A stretch of DNA of 64,000 nucleotides. Origin: Lentinus brumalis. Its lineage: Eukaryota > Basidiomycota > Agaricomycetes > Polyporales > Polyporaceae. Position 1 is the first letter of the stretch. Each line of letters opens with the position of its first letter. Positions 42,980 to 54,264 of the stretch are shown here, one piece after another. The DNA lies in contig MARA01000004.1 in assembly GCA_001792895.1 (NCBI GenBank), forward strand, positions 372,001 through 436,000, given 5' to 3'. Under the pieces are notes generated by a model that did no database searches, was not told where the DNA came from, and was given only the letters and a program-made list of their open reading frames with translations. The position numbers and the translations under genes are program-made.

Positions 42980-45164
42980 ATGTCTACTGCTTCGACGACG
43001 ACTCAGGCTCGCGCTCAGAACTCTCGCGGTCGTGGAGCACAGCGAGGACGGCGCGGGCGCGGAGGCCAGAAGAACGGTGCACCGCGCGATCCAGCACAGA
43101 TCTCCAAGCCCGACCTCCCTGCTGCAAAGTCTGAGGCACAGATCAACCAGAACACAACATCGCAAGAAGTCAACAATGGTACCGATGCCAACGCCGAGCC
43201 CGTCGACGAGAGCACCATCTGCTGGATTTGCGCGGAGCCGGTCAAGTACTGGTCCCTCTCCGAGTGCAACCATAGGACTTGCCACGTCTGCGCCTTGCGC
43301 TTGCGGGCCCTCTACAAGAAGCTAGAGTGTACATTTTGCAAGGTGCGTATGGCGATCCGGCCGCGCAAAGCTACGCGTGTTTAGTCCATGCCCTCTAGGA
43401 ACCTCAACCGTCTGTCATCTTCACGACGTCCCCCGACGCGTCATGGTCGTCCTACACTCCAGACACCATCCCGTACAGGGATGCGAAGCTCGCCATCTCG
43501 TTCGAGACCCAGGAAATGATGGAGGAGACACTCATCCTCCTCCGCTTCAACTGTCCCGACCCGCAGTGCGACTTCATCGGGAACGGATGGAGCGACCTCA
43601 AGCTGCACACTCGGGCGACGCACGGGAAGCTCATGTGGTGAGTTCGCCTACTACCCCGGCTCCGATAAAGTAGTGAACATATCGGCACCACCAGCGATCT
43701 GTGCATACGCTTCAAGAAGGTCTTCGCCCACGAGCACGCCCTCTACGACCCCAATGTCCTCCCCATCCACCTGCCGTCCATGGTCAGAGGGCACAGACGC
43801 GACCACGGCAAGCAAGCGCAACAGATCGAAGGCGGCATCCATCCCCTGTGCGAGTTCTGCCGCGAGTGCTTCTTCGGTGACGACGAGCTCTACGCGCACA
43901 TGCGTGAACGGCACGAAGAGTGCTTCATCTGCAAGCGTAACGAGGTGAAGGACAACTAGTGAGTCTTCCCGCAGTCTCGTACCTTCCTGTCGCTCATGGT
44001 TTATACTTCTCGGTTATCTCCGATCCGCGCGTGCAGCTTCCGCAACTACGAAGCCCTGGTGCGTATCAGAAACCTCAATCTACCACCATATCAGACAGAC
44101 TGATCCGCCATGGCTGCGCACACAGGAGGAGCACTTCATGCACGCCCACTTCCCGTGCAGACGCGCTGAGTGTCTCGCGCGCAAGTTCGTCGTGTTCGGC
44201 TCCGCGATCGACCTCAAAGCGCACCAGGTCGAGGAGCACGGCGCCGAGATGTCTGCCCGCGACAAACGGGACGCCCGCCGCGTGGAGGCCGACTTCGAGT
44301 TCGAAGATGTCGGCGGCGGCGGCGCAGGCAGGCGCGGACGGCGGGATAGAGGGGACCGTGAACGCGAACGCGAACGCGAGCCTCCACCGCACACAGCCGG
44401 CCCTCCTGGGTCTGGGCCGCGCCCCCAGGCCGCCGGGGCGCGGCGGAGAGAGGCGTTTGGCGGCAGCTTAACGGCCGGCGGCGGAGCGTCGAGCCAGCAG
44501 GCGACTCGCGGACCGTCGCCCAGCCCCGAGCTTGCAGATGCGGACCCTCGATTATCGGCACTGGTGGTGCGCCTCACAAGCCTTGCGCCGAACCCGACGC
44601 ACGCCGTGCCCGCAGTCAAGGCTGCGATTCGCTCGTATCGGGCGAACGAGTCCGCGGCGCGCGACCTCATATCGACAGTGTGGAGCATCCTCGACCGAAA
44701 CTTGGACGGCACTGCTAGCGTCGTGAACGCCCTGATTGATGTCGTCGATGAGGAGGACAAGAAGCGAGACCTCCTCACCGCGTGGAACGGGTTCAAGATC
44801 GAGGTACGTCAATACTCAGGGCGGCCGTGCCACGAGGGGAGCTAACGGATTCGCGCAGCAAAGGAACCAGTTCCCCGAGCTCGTGCCCGGGATGGTCGGA
44901 CGCGGGCGGGCGGCGGCGAGGCTATCAGCGGAGCGCAAAGACGATGCACCAGATGCAAGCTCGACCTTAGGGTGTTCTGGGGGTGGTATAGGGACGGTGG
45001 GGTGTTCTGGGGGTAGTATAGGGATAGGGTGTTGCGGGGATAGTATAGGGACAGGGTGTTCTGGGGGAGTATGGACGGCGGGGGCGGTATGGATGGCAGG
45101 GCAGGCGGGGCACGGGAGGTCTTGTCGAGGTCGTTCGCATGCAGGAGATGTGTCTGTAGCATGA
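42980..45164 (+). CDS. Hel2/ZNF598-type RING E3 ubiquitin ligase, intact copy
   Basis: Hel2 detects collided ribosomes and ubiquitinates small-subunit proteins to start ribosome-associated quality control in the cytosol. The start MSTASTTTQARAQNSRGRG leads into an RGG-rich basic tail. The RING finger is CWICAEPV ... CNHRTCHVC ... CTFC, spacing C-x2-C-x11-C-x-H-x2-C-x2-C-x12-C-x2-C, near residues 80-120. After a 56-bp intron come CPDPQCDFIGNGWSDLKLH, LCEFCRECFFGDDELYAHM, CFICKR and FRNYEALEEHFMHAHFPC: the C2H2-type zinc-finger series of the family. A charged region (RDRGDREREREREPPPH) and a C-terminal helical part (LDGTASVVNALIDVVDEED) follow, then QRNQFPELVPGM. The last exon ends in a Gly/Cys/Ser-rich repeat tail with a TGA at 45162-45164; this tail looks less conserved than the rest. 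Confidence 0.92.
44970..45090 (+). repeat. short tandem repeat in the HEL2 3' coding end
   Basis: About four imperfect units of 26-29 bp with core GGGTGTTCTGGGGGTAGTAT. In frame they encode a GCSGG-type repeat. Copy 2 has only one such unit at the matching place (55829-55855), so the repeat number varies between duplicates. Confidence 0.75.
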
Positions 45165-48100
45165 AATATATTTCTTTCGCCCGTCATATGTGCGAGTGCA
45201 GTCTCTCGAGGAGGAGGCCGCACGCAAACTCCGTGTTCGATTGAGCGGGTGAGATGAGGGAGTAAAGATATATTATCCAGCGAACTACGGTCTACTTCGG
45301 TGCAGGAGTACTACAGAGACAGAAACGCGTTCTGGCGGACTTTGCGCCGACACGAGAACGACGGGCGCCTATGCCCGACTTCGCGCGTTCTCCAAGTCCG
45401 CGACTCTGCTTCCGACCACCACCACTCCCCGTCTCTGCTCCGCGTCCCTCTCTACGCACTTCGTACTGTCTACACGATCTTGGGCACCCTGCGTGTAGGA
45501 CGTCAGCGCTGGCTTTCCAGAGTCTCGACTTGTAGTATGCTCACCTGTGCCACTGGACTTCGCCATCCGAGGGGCCGGGGCTGCCCTCGAACACCTGCCA
45601 CACGACGCGTCGGAAGAGCCCGACGTGCACCGTAAGTGCAACAGGAACGGGCCGAACCTTTGCTCCGGTGAGTCTCAGGTTATTCAGCGTGCATATACAG
45701 GTACGTACCAGTCGACCCGGGTTGTCAGTACGAGCCTCTGTCGACTGCGACGCGACTCTGCCCTTGGCGCGTCTGGATGCCAAGCCCGGAACGTTGGTCC
45801 ATCGCCTGCGAGTTGTAGGAAGCTGTAAGCCCACGCGAACATCCACCGGAAGGTGCGTACCATCTATCACAGACCCGGCGAAGTTGCAAACCCGGCGCCG
45901 GCAGAGGAGTCCCAGGTGGTCTGGGAGCCGTGCGGTCTTCCGCACGTCGTCTCTGCATACTGTACGCGACACGGTTCTACTACCACGCCTAGGAGCAATG
46001 CACAACGGCGGGAATATAGCCGGCGTCGTAAGTGCTATGTTAAAGGTACATACCGGTTGTTTCGACAGAGAGCCTGGTTGCTGACGCGATTTCAGGTGAG
46101 ACGTGGCCGGCTTCCTGCTTTAGAGTCGCGCGCTGACTTGTCTGCTACAATCATGACTCAGAAATATGAGGAGCAGCTGAGGAAGGTACGTACCCGTAGT
46201 CGTAAGACGGTAGGTCACGACGGTACCGCTTGTCGGCGATATGACTGTTGCGGCAGATTCCCGTGAGCTGGCCGAGCACCTGCATCCGGAGAGACAGGAC
46301 GTCGGGCTACACGGCAGGGAGACGAGAGGAGGCACGTACACGGTGTAGCGACCCGATGACCCATGCGCAGGTGGGGAGGTTCACGCCGGCGATGCCGCAA
46401 CGGTGAAGCAAGTTTGCCGTGACCTGGCTGATAGACGTAGACAGTCAGCGGCCGACCTCTCCTTCGAGGTGAACACTAGGGACGTACCCATGTCGGTTGG
46501 AGCATGCTGGTACGCTCTTTCAGCCGCAGAAGTACGGCGTGGACTGCGTCCCACGTGCGGTCGTGTCGTCTTTGCAAACGACGGCGGTGGAAGACGTCAA
46601 GGACAACGTGGTTAACATGACACTGACCCGACCTTGAACAGGAACACAAGTGTCGTGTGCCGGTCGCCCGCGCAGAGACTACCCGCCCAGCTTCGTCTTG
46701 TCGAAGCTCGTGGCAACTGCTTGAAGGTAGCTGGGAGGTAGCGGCATGAGCCCGAAGGTTGAGCGGTTGGTGCTACGTACCAGATGCTCGTGTCTGCGTC
46801 GCCGGCGGTTGCCATGTACCGTAGGGTGTCTTCAATACATCACGGCCGTTGTTCTTCATTCAATGTGACTGTAGCGTGCACTGCGAAGGGATGAGGAGCC
46901 TGGAGAATCTCACATAGAACCAGGGGCTGGGGTCTGGAAGTGCCGGTATAGTGGAGAGAGGGACAGGGAAGGAGGGAGGGGCGAGAAGGAGGCTGAGGAG
47001 AATGGTAGGGCTTCTGGTAAGTAAGGCTGGTATTCGCGCGAAGTTCCCATAGGAGAACTGACATCGCGAATGCTGAGTTCCCATTGTGTTAGCTGTGCAT
47101 CCGTCCGACAGTATCGCGGGTTTCATAAGAATCTCCTGGGTAGCTAAGGCTGCCGTCTCAATAGAGCATGCCTGCCGCTCGGACATCCTGTTCGGTGACA
47201 TCGGGTATAGCACATTCACGCGGCCTGGCAATTACCACCGTGTGCAGGATCCTCCTCCAGCTCGTGTTCTGCTTGTTCAGTGGTCCATATGATCCTCAGT
47301 ACTCGTTTGTGTCCTCGATCTCCAAAGCAACACTGTCCTCCTCGTCCTCATGATGGTGATTAGTGTTGACACCGCGTGTGCTTTTCAGCCCATTCCGAAC
47401 AAAGCGCGGTCGGAACTTGAATCGACATAGTCGATCGTCGGCTGCACCCAGTGTTGGTTAAGGTTGGAGCGGCAGGTACAAGATGGGAAGCATGGCAGAC
47501 TGGAGGCAGCTGACAGCCTCGTAGATACTCTCAGAGCGTGCAGCCACGATACCGTCCGGTGTTGCCCTACTACGAGAGCTCAGGCAGGTAGCGGGCGACA
47601 GAGATTGTTATTTTGCTAGGGTTCGGAAGGTGAAACACAGTGGTCAACCAGCGTGGCACACGATACCGTCATAGAAGAGAACAAGCCATCGGGAGGCGAT
47701 GGCTTCCCAGCGCATCTGAGCACCAGGTATCCTGTCTTCTATACTGTCAGAGGTGTCAGCTGAACGTGCGATGCAGCAGAATAGTGTCGGGTATACGAAC
47801 CGAAGTCCTGTCAATGCCCTGAGGCACAGAAGGTGGGGTTTGCGTGTGCTTCTCCGGGTGCATGCCCGCCAGGTCTGGCCATCGGCATCCGAGAGGCTTG
47901 ATGCATGGGCGTGCCGGGAACTGGATCGTAGAGAGAAGGCTCAGTCAGTCAAATGTTTCTCTACTGTGTCTGTCTGGTAGAACAGGTGTCAGTGCGCCAG
48001 ATGCAGGACTCGGCGGTTGCAGCTGCTCATTGCAGTCATATACTATTGACAGGCCTGAAACAGCAGACTCCAGTGCCGACGGCGATGTTTGTCAACCGAA

Positions 48101-51100
48101 GTCGCCGTCCCGAACAAACTGGATGTGAATCTGTTCTTCCGAGTTACCTGAAGTACAACCTCAAACAAGCGAGTGAGTAATAGTGTTCTGGAGCGTACTT
48201 TCCATGTACGAGGCGATCGCTTGATACAGCATACGCGCAATGCGACATGGCAGACAGATCATGGGACTATGGCTGCCCCGGCGTATACCGGTCAGTTGCC
48301 AACCGCATGCCCGCTGAGGAATGTATACCGGGTGCGGGCACAACATTTGGGGCAGAAACAAGTGTGCGATGGGCTTGGGCAAACACTAGTGTGTCATGAG
48401 CCCGGTGCTGCCGCATGATAGATATTACGAAGGAAGATGTCAACCTCTACGCATCGTAGTTGCGAAGGAGCAGCATCGACCGAGTTGCCAGCCTCGTTGC
48501 GTGAGAGCGGCGGCATACTGAACAGGTCGTCTGCTGCGTGTTCGGGGCCTTGCATTGCGCAAATCGCAGGTCGCAACCGGCGCTGTCTGATACCTCATGT
48601 TTGCCCAGTTACCAGTATCACCGTGCCAGTAATGTCCGAATGCGAATGGTATTTTTGCCAACTAAAGCGTGCTTGCAACCGGTGCCTCCACAACTGAGAG
48701 CAGCAGCGGTGGACACAGAGAAGGCACTGGGACGAGTACTTCAGCATGCAAGAGGGTGAAACGAGAGAACGTAAGCTCACCGTATGACTTCTCGGCGTCG
48801 TAGAACCGAAGAGATACGGATCGCGCTGCTTCGTGCGTTGCACGCGATCCTGCCAGCTACCGCCTACTCGGGAGCCTGATCAAGTGCTTCTATGTAAGAC
48901 CAGGACGACACTCCCTGGAACTCATTGCCGGCCGCGTGGGATGGCGAATTCTTCGCCGAGTCCCCGGGCTGGTCATTTGTGACATGTGTGCTACAGACAT
49001 GAGAATCGGCCAGACGGCGAATAGACCGCCTCGAAATGCACGGCTGCTTACTAGGATCTGGTGGGAGTTCGAGGGAACCGAGAGACCTTGACGTCTTCGA
49101 GTCCCTCTCTCTGATGCTCCAGTGCGTCGTCAGGGACGCCGTGTCCACGAGGGGGCCCGGGCCACGCGTGTGCGTATTCGAACTAGCAAAGCTCCGACTC
49201 GAGGGCTTAGGCCTATCACCTCGAGCTGTACTTAGTATGGACCTGCGCAACGGGTCGAGACTTCAGTACATACCATTACACGCGCAGCGACAGAAAGACA
49301 TACCTGCGAGCTGCTCTAAGTATCTTGTCCAACAAATCTTCAACCAGGCGAGTAGTCAGGACGTCTCCCGGGTGCCCGGTGAAGCACGAACAGAGGACGA
49401 AAGCTCGCGGCTCGAGCGACTTGCCATAGACATGCCTGTCTTAGTACTAGTCCCAATGCAAGGATGTTTGCGTTTGCGACGGAGACAACAACATTGCTTG
49501 AACGTTCTTGCCTGCTCTGAAACGAAACAATCAGCGTGAGCTTGTCGCAACCATGCGCCTTGGGCACCTCTTGAATAGAAGACGATCGCCATGTGTACTT
49601 CCCTGACGAAGGTCCAGATCGTACTTCGAGAGCCCTATCATATCCAGTTACTACGCCGTGATTGTCGTTCATCTTGCAGCCTCCAAGGTGGCCTCGTGGA
49701 GATCACCATGCAAGGCTCGAGTACTGAGGGTACCGTCAGTCCCTACTGCTGGGATGTCAGCCTCGTCGAGGTGTACCTAGACATATGAGGACAGTCAGAA
49801 GGCCGATGTCCAAGTTCTCGACGATACAAGCTTCCCGGGAACATCCTCACCGTCGTCCAGTGAGCCTGCGCTCTCGCAACTCGGCGCCGTGGTTTGAAGG
49901 TGTTGAGGACACGCGGGGCACGGTTCGCCGCCTCTGTGCATCGGGGGAAACCCCAGTCACGGCTGTCCGGGAATGCCGTAGCGACATGTCTCCTCAACCG
50001 TCCCGTCGAGCGTGACTGCCAGGCCGTTGCTGCTTGCTTCCGGCCGCTACGTATACCCTCCGAAGACAGCGACACGTCGGTGGAGAGTCCTGTCATCGAG
50101 GAGTCGCGTTAGACCCGTCCATTCAGAATCCGAAAGACAACGCGCGGGAGCGTACCGTCCAGCCACCGCTCAGACATCCGGAGCAGCAGTGGCTCGATTG
50201 CTCGGGAGTTTCACTATCAGTTCTCAAACCTCGACCGGCGCGGCATGTCCGTCGCTTGCATCCCATCGTCCTCGCCGTTCTCCCAGCAATCACGCAACAT
50301 CCGCGTCCATGTGCGCCGTGGGGTCCCAGCCTGAGCTCGGAGGCAGCGTTCTCGAGCAGCCGCGCCGCACTGTGCACACGAATGTCTACGCGCCCTCGGA
50401 CTCGGACTCCGCAGATGCGAATCCGGGCTGCACAGGAAGCGTCTCAGCGTACGCACGCAAAACAAAGGCCGGTATGTACGTACCTTCCGCAATCGACTGC
50501 CTTCGCCGCTCCGAGTTAGCATCGCAGGGCGGGTGGCGGGTCTACCATTATTGCTGCCGTCCGATGACAAGCACGCGTCCGAGCGACGAGGCAGACGTCG
50601 CTTCGCGCTTCGCAGTCGGTCCGAAAGGTGGGACGGTTGCGACCACGGCGACCGGAGGCAGGCTCGCTGCACATGCATCCCGGTCGACGCTCTGTGCTCT
50701 CTGAGGCTCTGAGCTCACTCGGTGGTGACAATGCGCGAGTCGGACGGCGACACACCGACGGGCTGTGAGATGTACTTCGACCGCAAGCCTCACGAAGTGT
50801 CCTGCCCCGGCGACTCGAAGATCGTCGATCGAAGCAGCGAGGTAGCGAGCGAGGCGGTGAAGCTTCAAGCTTCAAGGCCTGTACCCGAGCTCGGTGTCGA
50901 TGTCGAGCGGGTGCCCAAGCCCTGATCGCGGCCCTCAGTCATCTTGATTCTGCGGATCTGCACGCTGTCTCTGCAGACGGTCCAAGCTTGAGCCTTGCGC
51001 CGCGTCCTGTGGCTTGGCAGTTTCCAGTCGATAGCTATGGTTTGGCTCTGCATGATGATGCTGGAAGAGTGCTGAGCCTGAGCGTCGCCACGCGAACACA

Positions 51101-52718
51101 GATCGACCGAGGAGACGTACGTACCGTCCTGCCGCCGCGCCGGACGAGGCCGTCCATCTGGTCTGTAGCTTCCAAGCAACGCGCAGGCCCGACGTCGCGA
51201 CGAGAGCGCCCTCGAGCCGTCGCTCGGGTCCGGCGAGATCGACTCTGGAGCGTGTCAGTTTGGAGTTGAGCGGGGCGCACCATGGATGCAGCTCTGCTCA
51301 GGCTGAGGTAGCGTTGACTGTGGACTGTGGACTGTGGAACGACATTGCATTGTGTACTGTGCAACAGAGCTAGGTACGGGAGGCGTACGTGCGGAGGCGG
51401 ACGGTCACGTCTCGGGTCGTCAGCACATCGCAACGTGACTCGCGAACATACACACTCGTCGCTCCCATCTGGGACTGCGGCCGCTAGGCTTCCAAACGCC
51501 GTCATCGCGTACGGGTGCATGCCTTCGCAGAGCCGAACACGGAGAGGGCTGGCCCGTGCGCGAACGCCGCGCGTGGCGTGTTTGTCTGGCCCTAGACGTG
51601 TATAAGTACGGGCTGGAGGCGACCATGCTCTTCAGAGCTCGCTCCCTCACCTGTGCGCCGCCGACCCTCTCCCTTCCTCATCGCCCATCCTCTGCCGTCG
51701 CCCTCTGTTGCTCGTCATCGGGTTTGCCTATCACACAACTGTGTCCGACGTCTGCCGGGCCATCCCACGACGGTCGCGCTTTGCTCTCCGTGTCGACTGT
51801 TGGTGCATGGACTCAGGTGAGCGTGACGTCCGTCAGCCGATCGAGGAAGTGCTCATACCCGCCGTGTACAGGAACGATGCGCTGCGTGACGCTGACAGTC
51901 GATACGTGAGGGGGCGGGAGGTGTTCTTGAGTGGCGTGCTCTGTGGGCACGGGTGCCGGTTAGGTAGACATGTTGTCGGAGGGAAGACCCGGGAGCTTGA
52001 ACGGGACGTTGTGATTGACGTCGAGTGAGGACATGGTGCGCCCTGGCAGACGTGTCCAGAGAAGCAGCCGAAGGGCTACGTACGGGGAGGGTATGCTGCT
52101 TCGGAGGTCTGGCGAACCCGGGGTGGCCTGTATGTCTTAGCGTGGATACATCAGTGGAGTCGTTGTTCTGTCATGGCAAGCGTGTATGACGTCGCATCGT
52201 CGCGAGACTGGCGGTCGGTCTGAGAGCGCGGGCATATTAGAGCGAGAGTATACGGCATGAAGCGGGCGTACCTACTCAACGCGGAGGAGAAGGCAAGGTG
52301 GACGGTCGATGTTGCAGACTTGGGTGGGACTCGTCGATGCGTTGTGCTCGAAGCGAAGAGGAGAGCGTGATATGCGGGTATTAGACTCACCAGAGGCTGA
52401 GGGGATCGCTGGCTGCTCGGACTGGAACGGCGCTGGGCAAGACTCATAGCATTACTATCGACTGTGAGTACATGCATGGTGCTGCTCGAGTGACAGAGAC
52501 GCGGGTGCATACAGACAGCTGGAGCGAGCCACGGGAAGCGGCAGACCTGAGCCGGCGGACGGGCAGAGAGAGGGCGAGCCAAGAGAAGAGCGAGGGGCGT
52601 ATGACGACAGTGGCAAGCGAGTGCGGGGACGCGTGAGGAGGGCTCAGGCGCAGTCGACCAAGGGCGCAGAGGGCAAGCTGCGAGTCGTGCAGTCGAGGTC
52701 GAGGGCAGAGCTCGTTCG
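45165..52718. other. gene-poor part of unit copy 1
   Basis: About 7.5 kb in which I recognise no gene family. Open frames are short and mostly not preserved between unit copies. GTACGTAC-type palindromes recur (for example near 45709, 46186, 50474 and 51117). A TATA-like TGTATAAGTAC at about 51599 is also present in copy 2. The block could be decayed coding DNA, satellite-like DNA or contain non-coding transcripts; the sequence alone does not decide. Confidence 0.5.
49591..49788 (+). CDS. small conserved open frame, unit copy 1 (hypothetical)
   Basis: A frame of 65 codons, MCTSLTKVQIVLREP at the start and CWDVSLVEVYLDI at the end. The matching frame in copy 2 (60315-60521) has 68 codons; the two differ by substitutions and by insertions of 3 and 6 bp, so the frame is kept. 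Most other frames in this block are broken between copies. I know no family for it and it may instead be an exon of something larger. Confidence 0.3.
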   Translation: MCTSLTKVQIVLREPYHIQLLRRDCRSSCSLQGGLVEITMQGSSTEGTVSPYCWDVSLVEVYLDI

Positions 52719-53231
52719 TCTGCCGTGGCCCTTACTACACTCTCCCATCACTTCTCGGAAGCTGTCCGGGCCCTTGCCTTTTCGGGAACCGGCTCCGCTG
52801 AGGCTTGCAGTCATCCTCGTCTCGCCGTCCTCCTCCTCCTCCTTCCTCCATCGGCCATTCACCTACCGCTATGTCTACTGCTTCGACGACGACTCAGGCT
52901 CGCGCTCAGAACACTCGCGGTCGCGGAGCACAGCGAGGACGGCGCGGGCGCGGAGGCCAGAAGAACGGTGCACCGCGCGATCCTTCACAGATCTCCAAGC
53001 CCGGCCTCCCTGCTGCAAAGTCGAGGCCCAGATCAACCAGAACGCAACCTCGCAAGAAGTCACAATGGTACCAATGCCGACGCCGAGCCCGTCGACGAGA
53101 GCACCATCTGCTGGATCTGCGCGGAGCCGGTCAAGTACTGGTCCCTCTCCGAGTGCAACCATAGGACTTGCCACGTCTGCGCCTTGCGCTTGCGCGCCCT
53201 CTACAAGAAGCTGGAGTGCACATTCTGCAAG

Positions 53232-54264
53232 GTGTGTAACGCGCTTTCAGTCGCGCTCGACATTCGCGAATGTCGGAGCTCCTTGAACTTCCACTGTTTC
53301 GCCGTTTTGCGTATCCCACTTCCACTCGCATCAGGCTGAGACGCATGCTGCACTGGGAGATATACAGTCAATGCGGATAGCCATGACCTGGCAGACAGGC
53401 AGTCGTCATGAAGTGGATAGGTTTCTGCGTGAAACCTGTGCCGATATGCTCCGCCTATGATCTAGTGCAAGATCTGCTGCCTTCGGTGGGGTTGTGACGA
53501 GAACTGTGGGGACCACACCTCATTGTTTTGCACTTCCGCCTGTCCAACTACCACTGGTTAGACCGCTGTGGTGCGCCTGGCAGGGGAAGTGTGCCGCTGT
53601 GCGTGCTCAAGGGGCATAACAGCCAGCCCTTACTCCCTCTCCTCATAAGGGCTCCCTTTTGCGCATAGCAGGAAGAGTACCTATCTGTCTGATCAGGGAC
53701 AGTCGCTAGGACGCACAGATGCGCTTTCGGCGATGGCCCGACGCTCAACGCGTGCCATCTCGTCAAAGCGTGAAGCGATAGTTCGCTTTCGTGCGATCGG
53801 CATGAGGGTCACGACGCGACGCGACTTGTCATCCCTGACCCTGGGCACTCACCCGTGGCATGAGAGTATGCGTCAGCCCTATCCTGTTCGGAGGGTTACC
53901 ACTATTTCAGTGGCCGGGCAGCGGAAATTGGCCGGCGCGTGCACATCTTCCCTGTCACCATGTCCGCACCTGTCTTTCGTGGTGCCTCGACGAGCGCGCT
54001 CCCGACGCGCACGCCTGCACGCATGTAGCTGTATATTAACAGCCACTTGAATTTTCGATGCTTAGAAGCTGCTTGCGGTGAGAGATACAGCACTGGCTAG
54101 TCTCTAGTGGCAGTGGCAGTGGAAACGGAGAGCAATGAAAGTCGAGCAGTCGAGCAGTCGAGCAGTCGAGCAGTCGAGCAGTCGAGTGAATATCCACGCC
54201 CACTTTCTCTCGTTTATATTCGCGCAAAGGGCGAGCCCTGATCACGATTTTGCACTTACCACAG
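53232..54264 (+). other. expanded intron 1 of HEL2 copy 2
   Basis: Begins GTGTGT and ends TTACCACAG, so it could still be spliced. About 980 bp have no counterpart in copy 1. I found no transposase-like frame, terminal inverted repeats or target-site duplication by eye. Confidence 0.6.
54141..54186 (+). repeat. 8-bp microsatellite GTCGAGCA, 5.75 units
   Basis: Perfect head-to-tail copies of GTCGAGCA, inside the expanded HEL2 intron. It is absent from copy 1. Confidence 0.9.

Larger units (their letters stand above)
42813..52718 (+). repeat. tandem segmental duplication, unit copy 1 (about 9.9 kb)
   Basis: The unit starts at TCTGCCGTGGCCC and contains HEL2 plus about 7.5 kb of apparently non-coding DNA. 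The same sequence begins again at 52719 and at 63491, in the same orientation. Left of 42813 the sequence is unique, whereas copies 2 and 3 are preceded by the end of the previous unit, so this is the left edge of a direct tandem array. Confidence 0.9.

Noticed and set aside
44080..44796. Minus-strand open frame of 238 codons, and its counterpart at 54998-55672
   Set aside because: Antisense to HEL2 exons; arginine/serine-rich composition without domain features.
49036..49539. Open frame of 167 codons in the gene-poor block
   Set aside because: Only a central piece is kept in copy 2; frame and ends differ, so coding is not supported.
51610..52028. Possible gene after the TATA-like element at 51599
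   Set aside because: The open frame is broken by indels in the matching part of copy 2 (62400-62730); only a stretch of about 48 codons remains aligned, as expected from nucleotide similarity alone.
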